Source: Teratosphaeria epicoccoides | Lineage: Eukaryota; Ascomycota; Dothideomycetes; Mycosphaerellales; Teratosphaeriaceae | Assembly (NCBI GenBank): GCA_021401465.1 | Contig: JADDMT010000008.1 | Span: 248,001 to 312,000, forward strand | DNA length: 64,000 nucleotides | Direction: 5' to 3' | Shown here: positions 54,318 to 64,000 of the stretch, one piece after another | Layout: the number at the start of each line of letters is the position of its first letter | How positions within the stretch are numbered: the stretch's first letter is position 1 | Notes under the pieces: generated by a model | Seen by the model: only the letters and a program-made list of their open reading frames with translations | Databases searched by the model: none | Told to the model about the DNA's origin: nothing | Made by a program: the position numbers and the translations under genes

Positions 54318-56756
54318 GGCTTCAGATGATGATTATATGACCGGAGTGAAGGTATGCTGGAGGTAATCGATTTCGGGAGCCACTGGAAAGCAGCAGTTGT
54401 GTAAAATTATGCTGACCGATGTGGTTTTCTCGGCAAACGGCAGGTAGTCGGCGTGACTACGCAACCGGCGTGTTGTTTCAAAGGGGTCGAGCGGCAGCGC
54501 AAATAGCCAGTGATGGTTATATGTGGAGACAGCGGCAGCGAGGGCGGCAGTCTGTCGTGGCGGGTGTTGGCGGTGGGTGGTTGGAAGAAGGAGGAAAGTG
54601 TCTTGCAAAACGCAAGGGGCTGCACAGGCACAGTCGCACCTGTTCCCGAGGCCCGGTTCAATGATCGTGGTCGTCTTATCAATGCCAACCGGTTATTGTA
54701 GGAAGGGAAAGGCAAGGTACAGTATCAGAAAGCAAGCAGGCGCAGGATCAGAGAGGCGGTACACTTTGCGTTCGAGCTAAGTGAGGCGAGCACGATGAAC
54801 GCTTTCCACGCGGGTAATTAGGGTACACACAAACCATGCGCTACTCGTTGCGTTGCCATCAGCCCTGCCCGCTGACTCTGATGGTCAGTGGTCACTAGCC
54901 GCAGTAGGCTCAGATAGTAGCAGCAACAAGCCCAGGGGGATAGAACTAGGACCTTGGATCACCACGAGGATGGACCGCACTGACGCCAAACGCCGACCGC
55001 GTCACAGGCGAATTGCGAAGGAAGGCAACTGGAAATCCGCCGAAATGCTATCAGCGGCCGGGCGCTTTCCTGCACGCGCCGTGCCAAAGACCAAGCAAAT
55101 TGATCGATCGTGTCTGGGATCATACGTCGCCCTGCTGCTGACTCACGCCTCTGACCGGTATCCTCTTCAGCGCTGTGCATTATCATTCTGACGCTTTCGT
55201 CCGGCGGCAAAAGGAAATGGAGAAAGGTGATGCTCAGCCAGCACAGCAAGGATGCGCTGGTCCAAGTTGCGTACATAGGCGAGCGAATGCCGATCGCACC
55301 GAAAACCCGAGTGGTTCCGCTTGTGATGAATGAGAGCCCATCTGACTAGTCAGTTTGAGGTGCCTCTTGCATTACTTCGAGCCGCGCAGAGCCCGAAAAC
55401 GTCGACGCCTGCGTTTCTGTGGTTTTCGTCACTTGGAAATGTTGGAGCCGAAGCGGACAAATGGGCACTTGGCGAGAGGTAAAACAGACTCTGAGGTTAT
55501 TCCATCTGCATCGAACCATCTTGCCCTCCTCTCATCATCCTGCGAGATCTGGCACTCATACAATACTGGCACACGATTGCGGTCCGACTGTGTAGATCTA
55601 TATTAGAGTCCGATTAAGCCAAAATGGCTATCCGAGATACCCACACGCAATCTATAGACTACAGCCTGGCGACACGTTCAACCGTGTATGGGTCTTGGAT
55701 TGCATATACTCATGCAGGCGACCTCTGGTCGTAGTAAAGGGAAATGCATGCAGGGACGGGCTGTGCAGTCTGTTGTACGCTCGTGGAGAAAGATGGTAGA
55801 CTGCATGCAAGCTGCACTTTGCCGGCCGTGGGCGTACTTCACCTTTGCTTGTGTAAGTTGGACGTGTGTCATGCTGGCCTGCATGAGTGCGTGACGCATG
55901 CACGAGGTGAAGTGAGGTGAGGTCGCAACCTTTGCCACGTTGTAATATTTGGTAGCAACGAGGTCGTTGACAAAGGCCAGAGAATGCCTACATGATCCGG
56001 ATATGCGCCGTGCAGCTGCACAGCAGGCTGCAACTCACGGTTGTCAAGGTGCAACGACTCATGATCTTCTCCTGGGCGGCAAACGGGAACTCGCCACTCG
56101 TGAGAAATCTCAAGTGTTCCACGCCGACCTTCACCGGCGCCAGGCAGACCCCCTGGCCGGAATTCTCGACAAAAAGTTCCGAAAGTTTCAGTCGTTCGAG
56201 TCCGCCTATGCTTGTAGGGTCCGATTGCCTTGCCATACAAGACTCGGTGATCCGAATCGGTATAAGGAAAGGGCATGGCGGAAGGAGGTCGTCAAGGTAA
56301 GCTACGCGATCGAGTATACCGACTGGACGGTCAGGGACACGAGAGCCTAATTGTGCTTCTCCTTGCACATGCGCGGAATCTGCACAATTTTTCTTTTGCA
56401 GTATAAGAGCCGCTCAGCGTACGCATATAGGCACTCCATTCACGTAGTTGAACACATTGTGAGAAATCGACGAAATCATATCCGACAAGCTCATTTCTCG
56501 AATGCCACGTTTCGCCACCGCGTTGATCTGTCTGTGTATGACCAAACTGTCGTAACTATCATCAAGGCTACAGGCGTACGCTTACCTTCCTCAGCGATTG
56601 TGCCCAACCTGCCGAATCGAACGCCGAACGCTAATGCCACAGGGTATCTCAAACCAAATCGCTGTGCATTCAAAAGCAAAAACCGACTCCCGCTTCACCC
56701 AGGACCGCTGGTCGATCAGGACGTATGAGCATCAGCTGCGATGCAGTGGTGACGGC
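54318..56756. other. Intergenic, 2.4 kb
   Basis: No supported gene. Frames over 55869-56368 (both strands 125-135 codons) are uncertain. No repeat found. The segment 55640-55900 has many tgcatgcat/gcatgc words. Confidence 0.4.
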
Positions 56757-58382
56757 TCACCGTTGACCTCCACAACTCAGCATCCGCGTCTGCAGCCAAG
56801 CATTGAACCTCACCCAAGACGCTGCCTTCGAATTTCGTGAAGGCGCTCTCGGAATCTTCTCTGACATACCAGCCTCCACACCATGCTGTGGGAGTAAAAG
56901 TGAGGGCCTCGAGTCTTCGTAACTCTGCGCGTGAGGCACACCGTGCTTCTCGTCATCGCGGCCATTACTCCTCGATGGCAAGATCTTAGAAGCGCTGTCA
57001 GCACTGGGCAGCGATCTCGTCAAGTTTGCTCGGTTCTCAGCTTCTGACTTTCGTCTCTGACGTTCTTGTCTCTTCATATTCTTCGCTTGCTCAGTTTCTC
57101 TTCTTTTGATGGCCTCCTTCTCTCGTTTCCGATCCTTAATCGCCTCCTTCTCCTGAAATTTCCGTCTCTCTTCGCGAATGCGCTCATCGCGTGTCTGCGG
57201 TTCGGTATCTGATAGTCGGGGCGCGAAGCTAAAGGTTCTGTCGAAGCTGGTGCGCGAGGAGGGTGTCGGGAGATCCATCGTGAATTCGGTATTCCGCCGC
57301 GACCGACCCTTGCGAGACTTTGAGGATCTTCCAGACCTGATAGAGAGGTTCGTTAGGGACTCGTTATTCCATGTGGTAAACTTCGGCACGTATCCAAGGT
57401 CGTCAACCGTCTGTGACTGCGACAGAGGTGTGGGTGCGCCTGCCAGGTTTGAGGAGATCGACATGCTTCGGTTACTGCGAAAAGGCTGAGGCCTGAAGTC
57501 ATCTCTCACGACATCAAGACTTTCTCGTGCCTCTTCTTCATCCACGAAAGATGCATTGGAGCTTCCTGCCAGCGATTCATACGGACGAGGTGTCTGTCGC
57601 ATTGGATGAATGAAAGGCTGCGTGAGTCGAGAGCTTGACGCTGCTGATGCCTGCGATCCAACACTGATTGTCCGGGCATGTGTGCCTCTCTTTCCAGCAT
57701 GTGCGAACGTCACATCTGACACTGATCGATTGCCGAAGTCTTGTATGCCCAACCCAGCTAGATGCTCATTCTCCGACACTGGCTTCGACAAGTCCAACTT
57801 CCCTTGATCGATATCTTTGACTCCAGACATCTTTCGCAAGTACGGCTTGAGCTTCGGCGTCGAGCTGACCGGCACACTCGGCGATCCTGAGTCCGCAAAC
57901 GGCTCCTCCTGCGTCGCAAACGGGGTATTAAAGACGCCATGAGTGCCCATCGGAGGGAGCGACGGAAGACTCGAGCCCGAGCTGCGCCGCTTGTGGGGTT
58001 TGGCATGACCCGATTTTGGTGTGGGTGAAAGCGGGCCCTTCGGTGTGTACGAGGTCATGTTGGTGGTATCGATACTCGGCAAGAATGCTCTCTTGCTTTT
58101 GCTGCGTTCTGATCGCCGCGGCGAAGATGGAGACTGAGCGCCTGCGCGGGTCTCATCGCTCACTCCGGAGTTCAAGGCATTTAGCTGAGTTGCAAGCGAC
58201 AACGACGCAGCCTGCTGCTGACGCTGACGATCCTTCGCTGCTGACGCAGCAGGAGTGGCCTGGCCTTTGCTGCTATGGCAATACAACAAGCTAGGCACTG
58301 GCGAGGCTATGTTGCTGCGGCCAGCGCTGATGTGTTGTCGAGAAAGAGAACCATCAGCAGCTGAAGATGAGGAGTCCGCCAT
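56757..58382 (-). CDS. Disordered Ser/Arg-rich fungal protein, function unknown
   Basis: 541 aa, single exon, ATG at 58382 (MADSSSSAADGSLSRQHISA). Mostly low-complexity, with conserved-looking short motifs: KRAFLPSIDTTNMTSYTPKG, PSLPPMGTHGVFNTPFATQE, KLKPYLRKMSGVKDIDQGKL. Residues about 400-450 form a highly charged single alpha-helix or coiled coil (RDERIREERRKFQEKEAIKD, KREKEAIKRRETEQAKNMKR). It ends in WVRFNAWLQTRMLSCGGQR, a motif I associate with a fungal family of unknown role (from memory). No catalytic motif. It could be a regulatory or cytoskeletal adapter. Many SP/TP sites suggest phosphorylation. Confidence 0.75.
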   Translation of the reverse strand: MADSSSSAADGSLSRQHISAGRSNIASPVPSLLYCHSSKGQATPAASAAKDRQRQQQAASLSLATQLNALNSGVSDETRAGAQSPSSPRRSERSKSKRAFLPSIDTTNMTSYTPKGPLSPTPKSGHAKPHKRRSSGSSLPSLPPMGTHGVFNTPFATQEEPFADSGSPSVPVSSTPKLKPYLRKMSGVKDIDQGKLDLSKPVSENEHLAGLGIQDFGNRSVSDVTFAHAGKRGTHARTISVGSQASAASSSRLTQPFIHPMRQTPRPYESLAGSSNASFVDEEEARESLDVVRDDFRPQPFRSNRSMSISSNLAGAPTPLSQSQTVDDLGYVPKFTTWNNESLTNLSIRSGRSSKSRKGRSRRNTEFTMDLPTPSSRTSFDRTFSFAPRLSDTEPQTRDERIREERRKFQEKEAIKDRKREKEAIKRRETEQAKNMKRQERQRRKSEAENRANLTRSLPSADSASKILPSRSNGRDDEKHGVPHAQSYEDSRPSLLLPQHGVEAGMSEKIPRAPSRNSKAASWVRFNAWLQTRMLSCGGQR

Positions 58383-59651
58383 GGCTTGCGCCTCACCACT
58401 TGAGCAAGCTGTGGCTCAGCGAGACCAAGTTTCAACCAGTCCGTGACACTCTGTGACGCCGGGAGGTAGTTCTTGTTTCTATAACATCATTATCCTCCCT
58501 ATCGTGTGAGTGAACCAGCAGCTCGCGAACGTCTTGCAGGGACGGGACGATCGGCACCTGAAGGGCGGATTGAGGTACTTCGGAGGTTTTGCTTGTTTGG
58601 CGCATCAACAACGATTCACCATGTCCATCAGTTTGAAATTGACATTCAGCAGAGGCATGCTTGACACTGGGTCACTTGATCAATTGTGTGAGAACAATGA
58701 AGGGTATGTATGTATTCGAAATAAGCTCCATACAGAGTGATTTGCGCCGGATGCACGACAAGCCACGTGACAATGAACTTAAATGTCTTGCATGACCTAC
58801 GTTTATTCTCTTTCCTGCTGCTACTGCTAGGAGGTAAGACAAATGCTTGCTACTTCACTTCAACATAATTCACAAGCTTTTCTAACCTGGATTTCTCCGA
58901 TGCTGGTTATCATCTTTTTCCGGAGTGACATCGAGGTACAGCTACCGGACAATATACTTTGCTCACCAGCAGTCCGTATGCGGCCCGGTCCAACTAACAA
59001 TATGATTCTGCGTTCGCATCAAGACTTCCACATGGTCCGGCCAGCTTGAAACATCCGGTGCAACGGACAAAAGAGCCCGTGGATCTGATGACCACTTACG
59101 AACCTTATCACTCCATCTCCACCGCACACTTGCTTGCATGCGGGAGCTGGACGATCTGCCTTGTTGGTAGCTCGTATCTGTCCATCGGACACGCCTTGGT
59201 CCGACTATTTAGGTAACCCGCCAAGCACCGATAGGCGTCGCGACGAAGCATCCCTCAAATCGGCCATCGCGAGACTTGCTTTGCCGGAAAAATCTTTGAG
59301 ACAAGGAATCAATCAGCAGGGAACAAATGAAAGACAATTCAACAGAGATTGCGAATTGTCAATTGTGAATTGTGAAATGCGAGTTGCCTTATGGCCAGCT
59401 TGGCGCCACTCGTGTTTGCAGCGGCGTGGCACTCATTATTGGGGAAAGCTCTATCAGCTGCTCAGAGACAGCAGAAATCGAGGTATGATATGCATAAGCT
59501 TTCCAACTATGTCAGAGGTCTGGACAGCAGTTTTGCTTGGCTGTCGCGTAGACCGCAGAACACACAGCAATCAAACTCGTGCTACGGCTGGCTGAGCTGG
59601 CGGGCACCGACCACAACGCTGCTTCGCAAGTGAAACGTGCAGAGACTACTT
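58383..59651. other. Intergenic
   Basis: 1.27 kb. At about 59345-59375 there is a run of gaattgt/gtgaa words (gcgaattgtcaattgtgaattg). A 153-codon ORF at 59134-59595 lacks domains. Confidence 0.4.
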
Positions 59652-60689
59652 CTATCTGCTCATCAAAAGATCCCCCAGGTCTTTGGGTAATGTAGGAGCT
59701 CCACTTCCTGCTCTCTCGACGACGTAGCTGGCCTGGGCCTCATCGCGGTGGACTTCAAAGACCGCATGCGCGTCACCACCACTCAAGGCAGCTTTGCCTT
59801 TCAAGTCCATCCGCAAGTCCTTGAGCGTCTCAGCCAGCTTCGCAATATCATCCTCATGATACTATTCCCACTTGCGAATATGTGCCCCTGAGTCTCGCCT
59901 CTCAATTTTATCAGCGAAAAATCTGCCCCTGGATGATTTCGCAAGGATAAATGTGGGTGTCTGCGACAGTCAAAAGCTCGGGACTTTCTGGTCGTCGTAG
60001 CCGAATATGCCTCGTGTGAGAGTTCGGGTGCTGATTTCTACAGTGTCGAACTGCGGGACGCCGCTTCCACGCCTGATCATTTCGAGGTTGTCAAAGCTCA
60101 TCTCAGTTCCTGGTACGATGGGGCCGATTGTGCGCTTCTCCAAGAAGCGTCAGCCTCGTATCGAAGCAAACAGAGAGGTTTCCTAGGTTGTTGGAGAGGA
60201 CGCGGTGATCCGAGCTTGTGCCACGAGTGTCGAGCTGCGGCCTGAGGTAAGCGTTGTCAAATTGTTTCCCATGTCATCTGAACTCGCCAGCCGGGATGAT
60301 CTGCTGGGTCTGCTCGCTCGTTCGAGTGAAAATCACACAATTGCCGATCACCTGGGCATAGAAGGCGATCGTTGTGGGCTGCCCACTCGCAAAGCCAAGA
60401 AGCTGGCTCAGTGGCTGACGATCCGTAATGAGATTGATGGCTGAGAAGTCGAGGCTCGGGTGCTGGATCAAGACTGCACGTATCAATGGCTCGCTCTGTG
60501 GGCGCAGTCGGACAACGATGAGCATTCTGGTCTACCCACGAAAAGCATTGGTCTGGCTGAAGCTGTGACGGGTAGGTGGCACCCAAGTCGGGGCTGCACC
60601 TGGCACGATGATGCATGGCTCATCTTGATCTACCCAATGTAAGATGCAACCACTTCGACACCTGTGATCTTGTGCCTCGCGTCTGTCAT
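59652..60689 (-). pseudogene. Fungal conserved hypothetical family gene, decayed
   Basis: The minus strand carries, in order, ITGVEVVASY / WVDQDEPCIIVPGAAPTW, VDQNAHRCPTAPTE, IRAVLIQHPSLDFSAINLIT, PTTIAFYAQVIGNCVIFTRT, YLRPQLDTRGTSSDHRVLSN, LSQTPTFILAKSSRGRFFAD and ALSGGDAHAVFEVHRDEAQA. From memory this order is that of an ascomycete family often labelled (probably wrongly) geranylgeranyl pyrophosphate synthetase. Breaks: a one-base loss between SY and WVD; frame swaps around VDQNAHRCP; an in-frame TGA at 59972-59970 where Trp is expected before LSQTP; an in-frame TAG at 59864-59862 in KWE*YHEDD. No introns explain them. Start ATG at 60689 and stop TAG at 59652 are still in place. The copy looks recently dead, as most codons remain recognisable. 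Confidence 0.75.
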
Positions 60690-61068
60690 TGTGACGACTC
60701 CCGCTGTCAATCAGATGGAGAGGGTGCGCAGGCGTACGAACTTACATAGGCCTCCAAGCCTTCCAGTGTTCAAGCAAGCAGCGTAATCTCAGAGTACTCA
60801 CCAACGTCCAGCAAAAAGTGTGGACGACGGTAGGACCTCTGTCGTTTTGTTCCCGCGGGCCAGTCATGCTGCAGGGTTTTTTTGTTGTAGACAAACATGA
60901 TGCTTTCCATGCTTGGGCTCAATGACATTGATTGGTTCTGTGAAGACAACATGTTGGCACTACGCAGATTCTTCTGCAAGCCGTCAAAATGCTCTGCAGA
61001 TACCGATGACAAGACTTGCCCAGCTTTTACATCTCCAGCTTGCTAAGAGACGGTGAGGAGAAGTCGCC

Positions 61069-61096
61069 GAGCCTAACGAAGGGAGCCTAACGAAGG
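61069..61096. repeat. 14-bp perfect tandem duplication
   Basis: gagcctaacgaagg occurs twice head to tail. Confidence 0.9.
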
Positions 61097-61568
61097 GCCA
61101 AGACGGCAATGAAGGTAGAGAAATGGTATGCGAGCAACGCTGTCATTCGACCAGATTTCACTCTGCCAATATCTCGTCGAACTATTCGTCTAAATTCCTC
61201 TGACGAGGATCACTGATCTCGCCAACACAGAAGTCACCCAAAGCCCTCCTCGCCTCTCAAAGGCCGGCGTCGAGACCCTCTCTCTGGCCTCTGTTCTCAC
61301 CCTCACTTCCATACGCAGCCTCGAACCACGGCTTATACCGTCCGCAAACCCGCCGGCGACTCAAAGTAAACATCCCCCGCCTCCCACAGGCGACCGTTTT
61401 TGTTCCCGCCTTGTCAGAAAACCCAAGCCCAAGCCCATAAGCGGTGAAAACAGTTTCTTGGAGCCGCAGCATGATAATATGAACACCGTCCCAATGCAGT
61501 CTTTCCTATTGCAATAACGCTGACACGCGAAAAAACTCTTTTTTGTTCATCGTAAAAATGTAATGCAT

Positions 61569-61646
61569 GTTTTACACGGAAGAAAGTAGGCACACCGTCG
61601 CGAACAGGTTTTACACGAGAGAAGGTAGGCACACCGTAGCGAACAG
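61569..61646. repeat. 39-bp tandem duplication, few mismatches
   Basis: Two 39-bp units, each starting gttttacacg and ending gcgaacag, differing at four to five positions. Located within 200 bp of the RPB1 stop codon, so probably in its 3' UTR or terminator. Confidence 0.9.
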
Positions 61647-61754
61647 CGTGGGCTCAGTCAAGAGAACGCTAGCCATCCGTGTTGCCCAGTCCTGTTGAAA
61701 GCAGTAAGTCTGCAAATGCGTCTATCTGTCATCGGTCGGGGAACTAGATTTTCA

Positions 61755-64000
61755 TCAGTAAATGCCTACGGGGTCTAACTTCGGGGTAGATACATACTTT
61801 GGAGAGTATTGCGGACTCGTTGGCGAGTACCCGGGTGAAGTCGGACTGATCCTATTGGAGCTGGCCTGACCTGGAGAAGTCGGGGAGTACACGGGACTCG
61901 TGGGACTGTAGCTTGGCGAAGTAGGTGAAACATTATTCGAGCCCGCGCCGGAGCCAGGAGAGAATTTGGGACTCGTCGGGCTGTACTGCGGTGACGTTGG
62001 CGAATACGCAGGGCTCGTCGGTGAGTATGCAGGTGAAGTCGGCGAGTACTTCGGCGAAGCCGCACTGCCTGGGTTGTATGCAGGCGATGTCGGGCTGTAA
62101 TTCGGCGACGTGGGACTATAAGAAGGCGACGTGGGGCTGTATGATGGCGAGGTCGGGCTGTATGACGGCGAAGTCGGCGATATCTTGCTTCCACCATTGT
62201 ATGCCGGGCTGGTTGGACTGTACGTGGGGCTCGTCGGAGTGTAAGCCGGGCTGCTAGGCGAGAACTTCGGGCTGGTAATCTGGTACATTGGTGAAGTGCC
62301 ACCACCGCCAAAGCCTGGGCTGGTCGGGCTGTACCCAGGCGATGTTGGAGAGTAGCTGTACCCAGGTGACGTCGGACTCATCGAGCTGAATGGCGACGTC
62401 GGAGCGTAACCTGGACTCATGCCACCGATGCCACCACTGTACGGGGATGCGCCACCAAATCCTCCGTATGAGGAAAAGCCTCCAGTAGCGGCAGCTTCAG
62501 TGCCTTCGTGGATGGGCGAGAAGGAGGCACCGTAGTCAGGACCACCACCCACATAGCCGTCAGCCATGGGCGAGCCTTGATCATACGGCGTCATGGCACC
62601 GTCGGCTGCTTGACCAGCACCGACACCCAACGCGCCCGCGGGTTGCTCGATGTTGACCTCTTGCAGCATCTTCTGGTCAAGCAGCATCTCAAACTCGCCA
62701 GTGCCCGATGGAGCAAGCTGACCCAGAATGATATTCTCAGAGACACCCTTGCAGTCGTCCAGTTCACCGCTACTGGCGGCGTCAAAGAGGATTTCCACGG
62801 TCTCCTCGAAGGAGCAGCGCATAAGCGCACCAGTATCCGCACGATTGATACCGTGACGTGTCACAGCCATGAGTGAGCCGCGAGCACACATGACATCGCA
62901 CAGAATGGCCATGTGACGGTAGTTGACATATGAACCATCGCCCGTAAGCACAGCAGCCAGCTCATTCATCAGCGCTGCTCGGGTGGCTTCAATGCCCAAA
63001 GTGTTGGTGATCTCGCCGAAGTGATTGCAAGATGTCCGGCTCGCATCGACGCCATCAATGGCCAGGACAGCCTTGAGGTTGAAGCCATCAGTGTCCAAGT
63101 ACCATTCCTTGCAGGCATTATCGGTTTTGCTCAAGAAAATGGAGCCATCATCCCTATTAATTGGGTTCTCCTCTTGAGACACAAAACAACGTCTCACGCC
63201 TTTGACGCCACGAAGGACGACTTGATCGAGGAGGTGCTGCTCGAAGCGCTTCAGCATCTCGTCCTCAGGGACGTCCTCCTCTTCGAAGTCTGCCTTGCGT
63301 GCGCCCTGGTTCTTGAGCCGGATGCGGACAACCTTCTCATCGGAATTGTTGTCAGAGAACACAACTGCAATATCAGCGGCAAATTGCGACTTGATGATGC
63401 GGCCGACCTCCGAAACGGTGAGGTTCTTGTCAAGAAGCGCACCGTTGTTCAGTGTGATGCGTAGCAGCCACTTGCTCTGCTCTTCGATGGGCTCAGAGTC
63501 TTCGCCAATGAGGAAGTAAGATTCGACTGTGTCGATGTCTTCTTCAATGACACTCGACTGAATGTCTGGATCATAATAGATCGCCACTTCGTCGGTCACA
63601 GCACGTAGGCTAGTGAACTCAATGTGAGAGCGGAGGGTCTTGCATGCCAACTGGTCGCCCTTGAGCTCTGGAGACTGGTACACCTTCATTGAAGGCGTTT
63701 TGAGGTTCTCAGCCACATTCAGAATCTCTTTCAAACGCGGCACACCCTTGGTGGTGGTCTTAGCAGTGACACCAGCCAAATGGAATGTGTTGAGCGTCAT
63801 CTGCGTTGCCGGCTCGCCAATAGATTGTGCAGCGAGGACACCGACCATCTCGCCCGGGCTGGCAAGTGCGCGCGAAAAGCGGTTGACGATGTCGCCGAGT
63901 ATATTGTCGAGCGCATCCTTGGTCAGACTGTCGTCTTTGACAATTCGCTTGAATGCCAGACGCGATCTAAAGTTAGCCTTGCACAGTAATGTAGCGTTGA
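61755..64000 (-). CDS. rpb1: RNA polymerase II largest subunit RPB1, C-terminal part with CTD (5' truncated)
   Basis: The frame enters from the right edge (NATLLCKANFRSRLAFKRIV) and runs unbroken to TAG-free stop at 61755; only about 748 residues are visible. SPGEMVGVLAAQSIGEPATQ then MTLNTFHLAGVTAKTTTKGV is the RPB1 trigger-loop region; GDGSYVNYRHMAILCDVMCA and GINRADTGALMRCSFEETVE are the foot/cleft motifs near the end of the core. After a Gly-rich linker (SYGGFGGASPYSGG) comes the CTD: 14 perfect YSPTSP hexads with varied seventh residue (S, N, A, Q, K, V, G) plus several degenerate units (FSPSSPA, ISPTSP). It closes with KYVSTPKLDPVGIY. The CTD is the phosphorylation platform for capping, splicing and 3' processing. 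No intron appears in this part. Confidence 0.97.
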   Translation of the reverse strand, partial: NATLLCKANFRSRLAFKRIVKDDSLTKDALDNILGDIVNRFSRALASPGEMVGVLAAQSIGEPATQMTLNTFHLAGVTAKTTTKGVPRLKEILNVAENLKTPSMKVYQSPELKGDQLACKTLRSHIEFTSLRAVTDEVAIYYDPDIQSSVIEEDIDTVESYFLIGEDSEPIEEQSKWLLRITLNNGALLDKNLTVSEVGRIIKSQFAADIAVVFSDNNSDEKVVRIRLKNQGARKADFEEEDVPEDEMLKRFEQHLLDQVVLRGVKGVRRCFVSQEENPINRDDGSIFLSKTDNACKEWYLDTDGFNLKAVLAIDGVDASRTSCNHFGEITNTLGIEATRAALMNELAAVLTGDGSYVNYRHMAILCDVMCARGSLMAVTRHGINRADTGALMRCSFEETVEILFDAASSGELDDCKGVSENIILGQLAPSGTGEFEMLLDQKMLQEVNIEQPAGALGVGAGQAADGAMTPYDQGSPMADGYVGGGPDYGASFSPIHEGTEAAATGGFSSYGGFGGASPYSGGIGGMSPGYAPTSPFSSMSPTSPGYSYSPTSPGYSPTSPGFGGGGTSPMYQITSPKFSPSSPAYTPTSPTYSPTSPAYNGGSKISPTSPSYSPTSPSYSPTSPSYSPTSPNYSPTSPAYNPGSAASPKYSPTSPAYSPTSPAYSPTSPQYSPTSPKFSPGSGAGSNNVSPTSPSYSPTSPVYSPTSPGQASSNRISPTSPGYSPTSPQYSPKYVSTPKLDPVGIY

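Larger units (their letters stand above)
60690..61754. other. Intergenic with two short tandem repeats
   Basis: About 1.06 kb downstream of RPB1. Contains the 14-bp duplication at 61069-61096 and the 39-bp duplication at 61569-61646. An 80-codon minus-strand frame at 60770-61012 is not recognised. Confidence 0.5.

Noticed and set aside
55869..56368. Overlapping 125-135 codon frames on both strands
   Set aside because: No motif; starts are weak or non-ATG.
1..64000. tRNA genes, rRNA, CRISPR arrays, transposase or reverse transcriptase ORFs
   Set aside because: Looked for tRNA B-box-like words, array-like repeats and element proteins; found none that hold up by eye.

Overview
The window is nuclear DNA of a filamentous ascomycete (Pezizomycotina). 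Signs of this are short introns of about 48-66 bp with GT..AG ends and CTNA-type branch sites, widely spaced genes on both strands, and ascomycete families: an SFP1-type zinc-finger regulator, a Zn2Cys6 regulator, an FSH1 hydrolase, L-arabinitol 4-dehydrogenase and a SYLF protein. Several poorly known proteins resemble Dothideomycete ones from memory, so a Dothideomycete is my best guess (inference; no search was possible).

Layout. 0-5 kb is gene-poor: a broken ankyrin gene, a three-exon small secreted cysteine-rich protein at 1237-1587 and one small conserved-looking gene. 5-20 kb holds a long Ser/Gly-rich secreted protein, DSK2/ubiquilin, a quinone oxidoreductase-like MDR enzyme, a PAS-like regulatory protein, L-arabinitol 4-dehydrogenase, a PMP3-like membrane proteolipid with a long tail and a single-pass coiled-coil membrane protein. 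20-25 kb carries two divergent pseudogenes, a HyuA-type hydantoinase/oxoprolinase and an NCS1 nucleobase permease, best read as a dead uptake-and-catabolism pair. 25-34 kb has a SYLF protein, lysine 2,3-aminomutase, a two-exon 111-aa orphan and cyclophilin-RRM (PPIL4/Cyp6). 36-45 kb has a Zn2Cys6 regulator, a coilin-like acidic protein divergent from a WDR89-like WD40 protein, and an FSH1-type serine hydrolase. 45-64 kb has SFP1, two conserved proteins of unknown role, another pseudogene and the 3' part of RPB1 with its CTD, which runs off the right edge.

Most genes are unrelated housekeeping or regulatory genes and do not form a pathway. The likely functional pair is HyuA plus NCS1, and both are broken. 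Four genes are broken by small indels or stop codons while their neighbours are intact. I found no transposon ORF, tRNA, rRNA or CRISPR array. Introns were placed by eye from splice sites and reading-frame continuity. The most interesting items are the hidden secreted protein, the coilin-like architecture and the dead HyuA/NCS1 pair.
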